From Streptomyces sp. NRRL F-5126 (GTDB lineage Bacteria; Actinomycetota; Actinomycetes; Streptomycetales; Streptomycetaceae): a stretch of 64,000 nt of DNA. Positions 8,674-16,915 of the stretch are shown here, in pieces; position 1 is the stretch's first letter; each line of letters opens with the position of its first letter. The stretch spans positions 124,001 to 188,000 of the forward strand of contig NZ_JOFZ01000011.1 in the NCBI RefSeq assembly GCF_000721265.1, read 5' to 3'. Position numbers and translations under genes: made by a program. The notes under the pieces were generated by a model, which saw nothing but the letters and a program-made list of their open reading frames with translations, made no database searches and was not told where the DNA came from.

Positions 8674-9372
8674 TCAGGGCGCGGTGCGCCGGGGACGCGC
8701 CAGCCTCGGCGGGACGGCGAGCAGCACCAGGCTGTAGTACTGCAGTGCGGGCACGGCGATCGCGATGGCGAACGCGACGACCAGGGCGAGGACGGTGAGA
8801 TAGCTCTCGGTGTACTGCTCCCCCGCTCTGCGGCGGGCCTCCTCGCTGCCGTCCTCAAGGAGTGCCGGGGTGGTCTTGAGGATCCTCAGCATCGCGAACC
8901 GGCAGACCATGCCGACCAGGAGCATCGCGTAGTAGAACGCCACCACGAACCGGTCTCGGGCGCCGAAGATGCCGATCATCTCCGTCGGCAGGGGAAGCAC
9001 GATGACGGAGAGCAGCCACCCCATGTTCCACATCGTCAGCGGGCGCGTGAGCCTCGTGACCGAGGAGAAGGCCCTGTGGTGCTCCCGCCAGATGTTCGCG
9101 ATGACCGCGAAGCTGAGCAGGAAGCTCCAGAACTGGTCGAGGTGACCGGTGATCACCTCACTCGCGTGCTCGTGCGCCGACGCCGCTTCCGGGACGAGGT
9201 CCACCAGCGGCAGGATCAGCAGGGTGATGGAGATCGCGGTCACCGCGTCGGTGAACAGCACCAGGCGCTCCGCCGAGACGCCCCCCTCGATCCTGTCCGA
9301 CGCGGGAGCCGGCGACTCTGCCGGGCCGGCCCCTCCCGTCCCGGTCTCGCCGACGGCGTCGCCCGCACTCAT
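8674..9372 (-). CDS. TMEM175-like potassium channel family protein (DUF1211), copy 2
   Basis: 232 residues from ATG 9372, preceded by AGGGAGAGG; the longer frame from 9426 adds an unlikely N-terminus. Shows RLVLFTDAVTAISITLL in helix 1, identical in most positions to copy 1 at 3146-3856, and the same following PLVDLVPEA. The two proteins align along their length (HHRTFS versus HHRAFS; PFPTEIVG versus PLPTEMIG). Probably a K+ channel-like membrane protein. Tail is Arg-rich and likely cytosolic. Confidence 0.88.
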   Translation of the reverse strand: MSAGDAVGETGTGGAGPAESPAPASDRIEGGVSAERLVLFTDAVTAISITLLILPLVDLVPEAASAHEHASEVITGHLDQFWSFLLSFAVIANIWREHHRAFSSVTRLTRPLTMWNMGWLLSVIVLPLPTEMIGIFGARDRFVVAFYYAMLLVGMVCRFAMLRILKTTPALLEDGSEEARRRAGEQYTESYLTVLALVVAFAIAIAVPALQYYSLVLLAVPPRLARPRRTAP

Positions 9373-9526
9373 GCCCTCGCACCTCTCCCTTGCCGTTGAC
9401 CAGCGCTGATGGATAAGCCCCACCAACGTACTAAACCAGCGGCCGCCGTTGGGACCACCGCCGTCGACGGCCTCGGTGGTCGTCGACGGGCTCAGATCGC
9501 CACAGGGCTTCGCGAAGACGGAACGT

Positions 9527-10924
9527 TCACTCCGGCAGGACCTTGTCGAACACCTCGTTGAGGGCCTCGGTGGAGCTCGGGTGCGTGTAGATCGAGTCGC
9601 GCAGCTGGGTCGCCGTGATGCCGTGGCGCATCGCGAGCGCGACGGTGTTGATGATCTCCTGGGCGTCGATGGTCAGCAGCGCGGCGCCCAGGACGAGGTC
9701 GGTGTCGGCGTCGACGATGAACTTGATGACGCCGCGTGTCTCCTCGACGGTGTAAGGCCGGGGCATCGCGACGATGTCGGCGACCTTCTCGCGGGACACC
9801 TTGATCCTGCGCCCCTCCGCGCGTGCCTGTGTCTCCTTGAGGCCGACGGTCGCCAGCGGCGGCGTGATGAACAGCGTGTGCGGCACGGCGACCCGGTCGG
9901 TCACCCTGCGCTTGAGCCTGCCCTCGCCGAGCAGCTGGTCGAGCACGACGCGGGCGTCGTCGAGTGAGACGTAGGTGAACTGCTCGCCGCCGTTGGCGTC
10001 GCCGAGGGCGAAGATGTGCGGGCGGCTGGTGCGCAGGCGCTCGTCGACCTCGATCGCGCCGCGCGCGGTGGTGCGGACTCCGGCTGCCTGGAGGTTCAGG
10101 TGGTCGGTCACGGGCCTCCGCCCGGTGGCGGGCAGCAGCGCGTGCCCGTCGACCGTCAGCGTCCGCCCGTCCTTCTCGTACGAGACCGTCGCGGTGTCGT
10201 CGTTGTCGCTGACGCCCGTGACGCGGACGCCGGTGACGATCCGGATGCCGTCGCCCGCGAGGATCTCGGCGGCGGTGAGCGCGATGTCCTCGTCCTCGCG
10301 GGGCAGCAGCCGGTCGGCCGCTTCCAGTACGGTCACCTCGGCGCCGAAGTGCCGGTAGATGGCGGCGAATTCGAGCCCCTGGTAGCCCCCGCCGACGATG
10401 ACGAGGCTCGCCGGCAGCCGGTCGTTCTCGATCAGGTCGGTGCTGCTGACCAGGTGCTTGCTCCCGGCCAGTCCCGGGATGGCGGGGACGACCGCCTCGG
10501 AGCCCGTGTTGATCAGGATCGTCGGCGCCGTGACGGTGATGCGGTCGTCGCCCGCTCCCACGGCGACGGTGTGCTCGTCGACGAAGGCCGCCTCGCCCGT
10601 GATGACCGTCGCGGTGTCCATGCCATCGACCGCCTCGAAGTTGCCGGCACGGAAAGCGCTGGTCAGCGCGCGTACCCCGGCGACGGACTTCGCGAAGTAC
10701 TCCTGCGCCTGGTCCTCGATGCGCTTCGCGTTCGAGTAGTGGACCAGCATCTTCGACGGAACGCAGCCCACGTTCGGGCAGGTGCCGCCGTACATGTGGG
10801 CGGACCGTTCGACAAGGACCACGCGCCTGCCCGCTCCGGCGAGCGCGCGTGCGGCGGTCTTGCCGCCCTTGCCGAAGCCGATGACGAGCACATCGGCCGA
10901 GAGAGCTGCGGTCGTGGGTTCCAT
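9527..10924 (-). CDS. rclA: RclA-type FAD pyridine nucleotide-disulfide oxidoreductase
   Basis: 465 residues. FAD motif VIGFGKGGKT, redox-active disulfide GGTCPNVGC (Cys49/Cys54), NAD(P) motif IVGGGYQGLE, second FAD motif FALGDANGG and C-terminal dimer domain ending in IYTHPSSTEALNE. These details (GFGK, MYGGTC, FTYVSLDD, LLGEG, TPPLATVG) match E. coli RclA, a copper/flavin oxidoreductase protecting against hypochlorous acid, better than mercuric reductase or lipoamide dehydrogenase. It is divergent from an RclR-like AraC regulator, the same pairing as in E. coli. Assignment rests on remembered sequence similarity. Confidence 0.85.
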   Translation of the reverse strand: MEPTTAALSADVLVIGFGKGGKTAARALAGAGRRVVLVERSAHMYGGTCPNVGCVPSKMLVHYSNAKRIEDQAQEYFAKSVAGVRALTSAFRAGNFEAVDGMDTATVITGEAAFVDEHTVAVGAGDDRITVTAPTILINTGSEAVVPAIPGLAGSKHLVSSTDLIENDRLPASLVIVGGGYQGLEFAAIYRHFGAEVTVLEAADRLLPREDEDIALTAAEILAGDGIRIVTGVRVTGVSDNDDTATVSYEKDGRTLTVDGHALLPATGRRPVTDHLNLQAAGVRTTARGAIEVDERLRTSRPHIFALGDANGGEQFTYVSLDDARVVLDQLLGEGRLKRRVTDRVAVPHTLFITPPLATVGLKETQARAEGRRIKVSREKVADIVAMPRPYTVEETRGVIKFIVDADTDLVLGAALLTIDAQEIINTVALAMRHGITATQLRDSIYTHPSSTEALNEVFDKVLPE

Positions 10925-11011
10925 GAGTTTGAGCTTCCCTCGGATCGATTGGTACGAATAGCGCCTTGCGTATCACTTTCCCGCCCGGAAGTATCAGAGG
11001 GACACGCTCAG
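10925..11011. promoter_or_regulatory. Divergent promoter region between rclA-like and rclR-like genes
   Basis: An 87-base gap with lower GC than its flanks, carrying GTACGAAT and GCGTATCA as possible halves of a loose inverted element at about 10951-10976. The AraC-type regulator is expected to bind here and control both genes. No clear sigma-70 hexamers are seen. Confidence 0.45.
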
Positions 11012-11965
11012 ATGGACACGCTCAGTCACCTCCTCCGCCTGGCGCGCGTCGAGGCGAGCCTCGACATGCGCTGCCTCGTCGGCCCCGCGACCCGCATGGA
11101 CTCCCCCGCACGCGCGGGGCGCGAGGCGCCGTTCCACGTGCTGCTCGAAGGCTCGTGCCGGCTGCACATCGGACAGCGGGTGCTCGACATGGGCCCGGGC
11201 GACGTCGTTATCGTCCCCAGCGGGGCGCCGCACCGCATCGTCACACCGGGCGACGGCACACCGCAGGGGACGACGGTGACGAGCGGCGCGGCGTTCCTGA
11301 CGGCACGCAGCGGGCACGGGGGCCCGGAGGTCAGCGATCTCTTCTGCGGCCGCTACGGGTTCGGCGCGGGCAGCGGCTCGCTGCTGTTCCACAGCCTCCC
11401 CGACCCGATCCACGTCTCGTTCGGCCGGTCGGACGACAGCGCCGACGTCCTTGGGACGCTGAGCACGCTGATGCGCTCGGAGGCACGCCGCGAAGGCGAC
11501 GGGACGGCCGCGATCCTGGCGGGTCTGTGCACGGCGCTCCTCGCGATGGTCCTGCGGACCGCGCGTGGCGCGAACACCACGGCCACGCTGTGGACGGCGG
11601 CGGGCGACACGACGATCGCCTCCCTGATGGAGCGGATATTCGAGGCGCCGGGGGACGACTGGTCGATCGAGCGGATGCGCCGCACGACCGCGATGTCCCG
11701 TGCCACCTTCCTGCGCCGCTTCGGGCAGAGCACCGGCATGACCGTCGGCGCCTTCGTCACCCAGGCACGGCTGATGACCGCCGCCGACCTCCTCACGACG
11801 GACGACGCGACGGTCGCCTCCGTCGCGTCGCGCGTCGGCTACCGCTCCGAGTCGGCCTTCAGCAGGGCGTTCCGGGCCGCCACGGGCGTGACACCGGGCC
11901 GCTTCCGCCGCGAATCCCCGACGGGGGCCCGGCAGGTGGCGGACCACGGGTCATCGGGCCGCTGA
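11012..11965 (+). CDS. rclR: Cupin-AraC regulator, RclR-like
   Basis: 317 residues from ATG 11012. The N-terminal cupin domain (about 1-110) has LDMGPGDVVIVPSGAPHRI; the C-terminal AraC domain has two HTH motifs (MSRATFLRRFGQSTG and VASRVGYRSESAFSRAF, then GVTPGRFRR). The start MDTLSHLL resembles E. coli RclR (MDALSRLL). Cys21 falls in DMRCLVG at the position of the HOCl-sensing Cys21 of RclR, and Cys112 in LFCG aligns with RclR Cys89. Likely a redox sensor activating the divergent rclA. Confidence 0.8.
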   Translation: MDTLSHLLRLARVEASLDMRCLVGPATRMDSPARAGREAPFHVLLEGSCRLHIGQRVLDMGPGDVVIVPSGAPHRIVTPGDGTPQGTTVTSGAAFLTARSGHGGPEVSDLFCGRYGFGAGSGSLLFHSLPDPIHVSFGRSDDSADVLGTLSTLMRSEARREGDGTAAILAGLCTALLAMVLRTARGANTTATLWTAAGDTTIASLMERIFEAPGDDWSIERMRRTTAMSRATFLRRFGQSTGMTVGAFVTQARLMTAADLLTTDDATVASVASRVGYRSESAFSRAFRAATGVTPGRFRRESPTGARQVADHGSSGR

Positions 11966-12108
11966 CCATCGGCGGGGGGTGGGGCGGCAGTTGGGCGGCC
12001 CGGCGCCGCACACCAGGTCCGCCACCATGGATACTGGGCGGCGACGTCGCTCACGGGCGAACGGGGCGGGCGATCGAAGGCCGGTCCGGGACGGAGGAGG
12101 TGCGCGTG

Positions 12109-13380
12109 GTGGCTCGGCAGCGCGCCACGTCCGGCGGCCGGCCGGCCGAAGGCCCGGGCACCGTGGCCAGAGCCGTCTCCGCCTCGCTGTCCGCGCTCGG
12201 GCACCTCGCGGGCGGCTTCGGCACGGCGCTGCTCGCGCTGGCGACCCTGGCCGTCCTCGGAGTCAGCGCCGTCGCCTGCCTGGTGGGCGTGGGGCTGCTG
12301 GTGGCGCCCCTCGCGCTGCGCATGCTGCACGCGCTGGCGCGGCGGGAGCGCAGGCGGCTGGGCCGCTGGGGCCCCGAGGTCGTCGCGCCGCGGCCCGCGC
12401 CGCACGGGCTGCGCGGAGCCGTACGCGACCCCGGGACGCGGCGCGAGGCGGGGTGGCTCGTCGTGCACGCCACCTGCGGGTCGCTGCTCGGCCTCGCCGG
12501 GGTGCTGCTGCCGTTCGCCGCCGCACGCGACCTGACGTTCCCGCTGTGGTGGCAGTTGGCCCCGCACGGGTCGACCAGCACGTCCATCGGCATCGGCACC
12601 GCGAACTCCTGGCTGGACGCCCTCGCGGCAGGGCTGCTCGGCGTGGGCTGGGTCGCCATCATCCTCGGGCTCGCGTCGGGGATGGCGGCGCTCCAGGCAC
12701 GGCCGGGGCGCCGGCTGCTGGCCGCGGGTGCGGAGACGGACCTGTCCCTGCGCGTCGCCGAGCTCACCGCCACCAGGGCGGCCGCCCTGGACGCGCACGC
12801 CACCGAACTGCGCCGCATCGAGCGTTCGCTGCACGACGGCTCCCAGAACCGGCTCGTGTCCGTCACCGTCCTCATCGGCGCCGCGCGCCGCCAGGTGGCC
12901 CGCGACCCCGCGGCCGCGGACGAGCTGCTCGAACGCGCCCAGGCGGCCGCCGAGCAGGCGCTGGCCGAACTGCGCACCGTCGCGCGTGGCATCCTGCCGC
13001 CGGTGCTCGCCGACCGCGGGCTCGGCGGCGCGCTCTCGGGCCTTGCCGCGGACTGCGCGGTGCCGTGCACCACGGACGTCGACGTGCCGCAGCGCTGCGC
13101 CGCGTCCGTCGAGGCGACCGCGTACTTCGTCGTGGCGGAGGCGCTGACGAACATCGCCAAGCACAGTGGCGCCCGGCACTGCGCCGTCACGGCGGTCGGC
13201 CGCGGCGGCCGGCTGCGGCTGCGTGTCGAGGACGACGGCAGGGGCGGCGCGCTGGAGGACGGCGGCTCGGGACTCACCGGTATCCGCCGCCGGGTCGCGG
13301 CACTTGACGGTACGCTCGACGTGGCCAGCCCGCCGGGCGGCCCCACAATCCTTGAGGTGGACCTCCCATGCGGATCGTGA
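12109..13380 (+). CDS. NarL-system sensor histidine kinase (HisKA_3 type)
   Basis: About 423 residues from GTG 12109, eight bases after AGGAGG. Four hydrophobic segments in the first 190 residues form the membrane part with no recognisable extracellular sensor domain. HisKA_3 motif RRIERSLHDGSQNRLV contains the phosphorylated histidine; HATPase has the N-box (EALTNIAKHSG) and G-boxes (DDGRGG, GSGLTGIRRRV). Its last 13 bases overlap the response regulator gene, so the two are translated together. Signal unknown. Confidence 0.88.
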   Translation: MARQRATSGGRPAEGPGTVARAVSASLSALGHLAGGFGTALLALATLAVLGVSAVACLVGVGLLVAPLALRMLHALARRERRRLGRWGPEVVAPRPAPHGLRGAVRDPGTRREAGWLVVHATCGSLLGLAGVLLPFAAARDLTFPLWWQLAPHGSTSTSIGIGTANSWLDALAAGLLGVGWVAIILGLASGMAALQARPGRRLLAAGAETDLSLRVAELTATRAAALDAHATELRRIERSLHDGSQNRLVSVTVLIGAARRQVARDPAAADELLERAQAAAEQALAELRTVARGILPPVLADRGLGGALSGLAADCAVPCTTDVDVPQRCAASVEATAYFVVAEALTNIAKHSGARHCAVTAVGRGGRLRLRVEDDGRGGALEDGGSGLTGIRRRVAALDGTLDVASPPGGPTILEVDLPCGS

Positions 13381-14027
13381 TCGCCGAGGACGACCCGCTG
13401 CTGCGCGAGGGCCTCGCCCTGCTGCTGCGCGCCGAGTCACTCGACGTGGTGGCCACCACGGACAACCCGCAGGACGCGCTGGCCGCCATCGCGGAACACG
13501 AGCCGGACGTCGCGATCCTCGACGTCCGCATGCCGCCCACGCACACCGACGAGGGCGTGCGCGCCGCCGTCGAGGCGCGCCGCCGGCAGCCCGGGCTCGG
13601 CGTCCTCGTCCTGTCCGCGTACGTGGAGCAGACCTTCGCCACCGAACTGCTGACCGGGGGCGTCGGGGGCCTCGGCTACCTGCTCAAGGAGCGGGTGGGG
13701 CGCGTCGAGGAGTTCCTGCGGGCGCTGTGGCGCGTGCGGGAGGGCGGCACCGCCATCGACCCCGAGGTGGTCGCCCAGTTCTTCACGCGCTCGCACCACG
13801 ACACCCGTCTTGAACGCCTCAGCCCGCGCGAGCGCGAGGTGCTCGCGCTGATGGCCGAAGGGCTCGGCAACAGCACCATCGCCGAGCGCCTCGTCGTGAC
13901 CGACGGTGCGGTGCACAAGCACATCCGCAGCATCTTCGCCAAGCTCGACCTGTCTCCCACCGACCGTGTCGACCGGCGCGTGGCCGCGGTCCTGCACTAC
14001 CTGGAGAACGCGAACCGGCGGGTGTGA
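13368..14027 (+). CDS. NarL/LuxR-family response regulator
   Basis: 219 residues. Receiver domain 1-125 with acidic pair EDD near residue 8, phospho-acceptor Asp in AILDVRMP (about residue 50) and Lys in LLKERVG. C-terminal LuxR HTH: LSPREREVLALMAEGLGNST through VHKHIRSIFAKLDL. Partner of the upstream kinase. A perfect 22-bp palindrome starts 21 bases after its stop and is a candidate binding site for this or another dimeric regulator. Confidence 0.92.
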   Translation: MRIVIAEDDPLLREGLALLLRAESLDVVATTDNPQDALAAIAEHEPDVAILDVRMPPTHTDEGVRAAVEARRRQPGLGVLVLSAYVEQTFATELLTGGVGGLGYLLKERVGRVEEFLRALWRVREGGTAIDPEVVAQFFTRSHHDTRLERLSPREREVLALMAEGLGNSTIAERLVVTDGAVHKHIRSIFAKLDLSPTDRVDRRVAAVLHYLENANRRV

Positions 14028-14048
14028 GCCACGGGTGTGGCCTCCGGG

Positions 14049-14070
14049 CCGGTACAGCCTGCTGTACCGG
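14049..14070. promoter_or_regulatory. Perfect 22-bp palindrome before the CPBP protease gene
   Basis: CCGGTACAGC, two bases (CT), then its exact reverse complement. The two-base centre disfavours an RNA hairpin and favours a protein-binding operator. It lies between a response regulator gene and a CPBP protease gene. Confidence 0.6.
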
Positions 14071-14090
14071 TGTTCGGGGAGTGTGCGGCA

Positions 14091-15134
14091 ATGCCCCGGA
14101 CGGTCTCCGGCTGGTGTGCTGGACGCGTCGCGTCAGCCACTGCCGAAGGGACGCATCCAGTGGGCAGCCGAATCCCCGCCAACGCACCGTCACAACCGCT
14201 CCGCACACGGCCGCCGGGCAGCACAGGACCGGCGGGCACCGCCGCGGTCACCCGCCCCCGCGCAGGGCTGCGAGGGCGCATCGCCCGCGCCCCGCTGACC
14301 TCGTTCTTCGTCATGGCGTTCGCCCTGAGCTGGCTCGCGTGGACGCCGTACGTGCTGTCCGAGAACGGCCTGGGCATCGCGCACTTCGCCTTCCCGTCCG
14401 CGCTGGGCACCACGCAGTTGCTCGGTGTGCTGCCCGGGGCCTACCTCGGCCCGATCCTGTCGGCGTTCGCGGTCACCGCCGTCACCGACGGGCGCCGCGG
14501 GCTCCGGGTCTGGACGGGCCGGCTGGCGAAGTGGCGGGTCGGCTGGCGCTGGTACGCCGGAGTGATCGTCGCGGCGCCCGCGGCCCTCACCGTCGCCTCC
14601 GTCGCGCTGGGCGGCGCGGGCCCTGTACTGCCGAGCGCCGCGGTGCTGGCGGCGTACGTGCCGGGCCTGCTGCTGCAGATGGTCACCACCGGCCTTGCCG
14701 AGGAGCCCGGTTGGCGCGACTTCGCGATGCCCCGCCTGCAGCGCCGCCACGGACCGCTGACCGCAACGCTGATCGTCGGCCCGCTGTGGGGGATCTGGCA
14801 CCTCCCGCTGTTCCTCACCGAGTGGGGCGGTTGGCCGGACGTCACCTGGCGGCAGCCGGTGGTGTTCGTGGTCACCACCGTCGCGTTCAGTTTCGTGATG
14901 ACGTGGGTGTTCAACCGCAGCGGCGAGAGCCTGCCGATCGCCATGCTGCTGCACACCGGGGTGAACAACTACCTCTCCATCGCCTGGTCGGGGATGTTCC
15001 CGCAGCTGGCTCCGACGGCCACGACGCACGCCCTGCTCGTCGCCTCTGTCGCGGCCGCCCTGATCCTGCTGGCCGTCACGCGCGGCCGCCTTGGGTACGG
15101 GCCGTCGCCCGCGGCCGCCGCGCCCCCGCGATAA
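14091..15134 (+). CDS. CPBP-family intramembrane metalloprotease (CAAX protease/Abi)
   Basis: About 347 residues from ATG 14091 (GGGGAG nine bases upstream); GTG 14160 is a plausible alternative. Eight or so hydrophobic helices begin near LTSFFVMAFALSWLAW. Motif 1 is EEPGWRDFAMP (EExxxR), motif 2 the His of WGIWHLPLF, motif 3 HTGVNN (HxxxN); these glutamates, histidines and asparagine are the catalytic/metal ligands of the Rce1/CPBP family. Substrate unknown. Same strand as the two-component pair. Confidence 0.85.
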   Translation: MPRTVSGWCAGRVASATAEGTHPVGSRIPANAPSQPLRTRPPGSTGPAGTAAVTRPRAGLRGRIARAPLTSFFVMAFALSWLAWTPYVLSENGLGIAHFAFPSALGTTQLLGVLPGAYLGPILSAFAVTAVTDGRRGLRVWTGRLAKWRVGWRWYAGVIVAAPAALTVASVALGGAGPVLPSAAVLAAYVPGLLLQMVTTGLAEEPGWRDFAMPRLQRRHGPLTATLIVGPLWGIWHLPLFLTEWGGWPDVTWRQPVVFVVTTVAFSFVMTWVFNRSGESLPIAMLLHTGVNNYLSIAWSGMFPQLAPTATTHALLVASVAAALILLAVTRGRLGYGPSPAAAAPPR

Positions 15135-15175
15135 CCCGTTGTGCGCCGCGCGCGCGGGTACGTACGGTCCTCACC

Positions 15176-15544
15176 ATGTCTCTCGACGTACAGCTGCGCC
15201 AGGCCCTGCCCGAGGCGATGCGCGCCCGCGACAAGGTGGCGGTGCGTGCCATCAGGTCGGCGCTCGCCGCCCTGGACAACGCCGGGGCCGTCCCGCTGGA
15301 CGGGGCGCCGCGAGCGGGGGCGATCGAGGGGGCGCCGATCGGCGCGGGCGCGGCCGAGGCGCCGCGGCGCGAGCTCGGCGATGACGACATGGTCGAGATC
15401 CTCAGGGCCGAGGCCGCCGAACGGCTCAGCGCGGCTGACGAGTTGGCGGCGCCCGAGCACGCGGCCCGGGTGGCGGAGCTGCGCGGGGAGGCGGTCGTGC
15501 TGCTCGGCTTCCTCGAAGGTTCAGGACCCGCGGGCGCCGCCTGA
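15176..15544 (+). CDS. GatB/YqeY-like domain protein
   Basis: 122 residues from ATG 15176. Begins SLDVQLRQALPEAMRARDKV then VRAIRSALAALDNA, the start of YqeY proteins, which share a helical domain with the tail of GatB. The usual YqeY length is about 150; here the middle is replaced by a Gly/Ala-rich stretch (about 40-65) and the end is short. A role at tRNA or tRNA-dependent amidation is inferred from the family only. Confidence 0.8.
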   Translation: MSLDVQLRQALPEAMRARDKVAVRAIRSALAALDNAGAVPLDGAPRAGAIEGAPIGAGAAEAPRRELGDDDMVEILRAEAAERLSAADELAAPEHAARVAELRGEAVVLLGFLEGSGPAGAA

Positions 15545-15605
15545 GATCCACCACGCGTCCGTGGCAGCATGGCGCCCATCGACCGACGGTCTGGAGGCTC
15601 GGCGC

Positions 15606-16896
15606 GTGGATGTGGCGGCAGTGGCACGACAGACGGCGGAGGCGATCGAGCGGCTGGATCCCGGGATCGAGGCGTTCGTCGCCGAACCGGACCGGCGCGG
15701 ACGCCTGGCGCGTGAGGCCGGGGAGCTCGATGCGCGCTCCGGTGACCGCTCCCCCGGCTCGCCGGTGCGGCCTTCGCTGCACGGTGTGCCGGTGGGCGTG
15801 AAGGACATCGTGCGGGTCGATGGACTCGACACGCGGGCGGGGTCGGCGCTGCCGCCCGAGGCGCTCGCGGGCAGGCAGGCCGCGCTCGTCGACAGGCTGA
15901 GAAGCTGTTGTCTTACCCAGTGTGGGATCAGGTCGAGGGGGCTGGTGCTGTCAGATCCAAGGCGGAGGAGGGAGTCGACGCGGAGCGTCGGCGACTGACG
16001 ACAACGCCGGAGATGGCTGTGCCAGGCGGTCGGCCGCCGCGGTGGCGGCCGGCATGGTTCCGCTCGCCGTGGGCACGCAGACCGTGGGCTCGGTGATCCG
16101 GCCCGCGGCGTACTGCGGAGTGGCCGGTTTCAAGCCGACGTTCGGGAGGATCCCGGTCGACGGTGTGATCGCGAACGCTCCCAGCTTCGACACGGTCGGC
16201 GTCTTCGCACCGGACGTGGCGGGCGTGGAGCGGGCGGCGGCCGTCCTGTGCGACGGCTGGCAGGACGGGCCGCCACCGGCGCGCGTGCCCGTGCTGGGGA
16301 TCCCCCGGGGCCCCTACCTGGAGCGTGCGGACGCGGACGCGCTGGCCGCGTTCGGCCAACACGTCCAGCGGCTGCGGGAGTCGGGCTACGTGGTGCTCGA
16401 CGTGCCGGTGATGGCGGACTTCGAGCGCGTGGTGGCACAGCTGTTCACGATGAACCGCTACGAAGTGGCGCGTACACACGCCGAGTGGTACGCCCGCTAC
16501 GGCCGGTTGTACCGGCCGGAGACCGCGAAGGCCATCGAGGAGGGCCGCGCCGTGACCCGCGACGCGTACGAGCGTGCCCGCGGCGAACGGGCGGAGTTCC
16601 GCGCGCGACTGGCGCTCGCCATGGACGCCGCCGGCGTCGACGTGTGGATCGCTCCGTCGGCCACGGGACCCGCGCCGCGCTCCCTCGCCACCACGGGGAG
16701 TTCCGTGATGTGCCTGCCCTGGAGCCACGCGGGCCTGCCGTCGCTGACCGTGCCCGCTGGAGCCGCGCCGTGCGGCCTCCCGCTCGGGCTTCAGTGCGTG
16801 GCACGGCAGGGTGCGGACGAGCAACTGCTCCACTGGGCAGGCGCCTTGGCGACGGTGTCCGCGACGGGCGCCACGGGCGCGCAGGCCCGCTCCTGA
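15606..16896 (+). pseudogene. Amidase (AtzF/GatA type) broken by a foreign segment
   Basis: The frame starting at GTG 15606 (TGGAGG nine bases upstream) encodes the amidase N-terminus including GVPVGVKDIV with the catalytic Lys. After AALVDRL (about 15900) homology stops; it resumes in another frame near 16030 with SAAAVAAGMVPLAVGTQT and continues to a normal end at 16896. The missing part would encode the GGSSSG loop with the catalytic serine residues, so no active enzyme can be made. About 125 bases of unrelated DNA replace it. The first part stays open to 15998 in its own frame. Confidence 0.82.
15901..16026. mobile_element. Unidentified inserted or substituted segment inside the amidase gene
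   Basis: Roughly 125 bases unlike amidase coding DNA sit between the two homologous parts; about 90-110 bases of amidase sequence are lost. It includes GTCGACGCGGAGCG and several CGGAG/CGACG motifs, has no terminal repeats or flanking duplication that I can see, and no second copy in the window. It may be a mobile-element scar; the family is not recognised. Confidence 0.4.
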
Positions 16897-16915
16897 CGCC
16901 GGCGGCCCGCCCGCG

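Noticed and set aside
9527..10924. Mercuric reductase assignment for the flavoprotein
   Set aside because: There is no HMA domain, no C-terminal vicinal cysteine pair and no merR/merT; the blocks and the AraC neighbour match RclA better.
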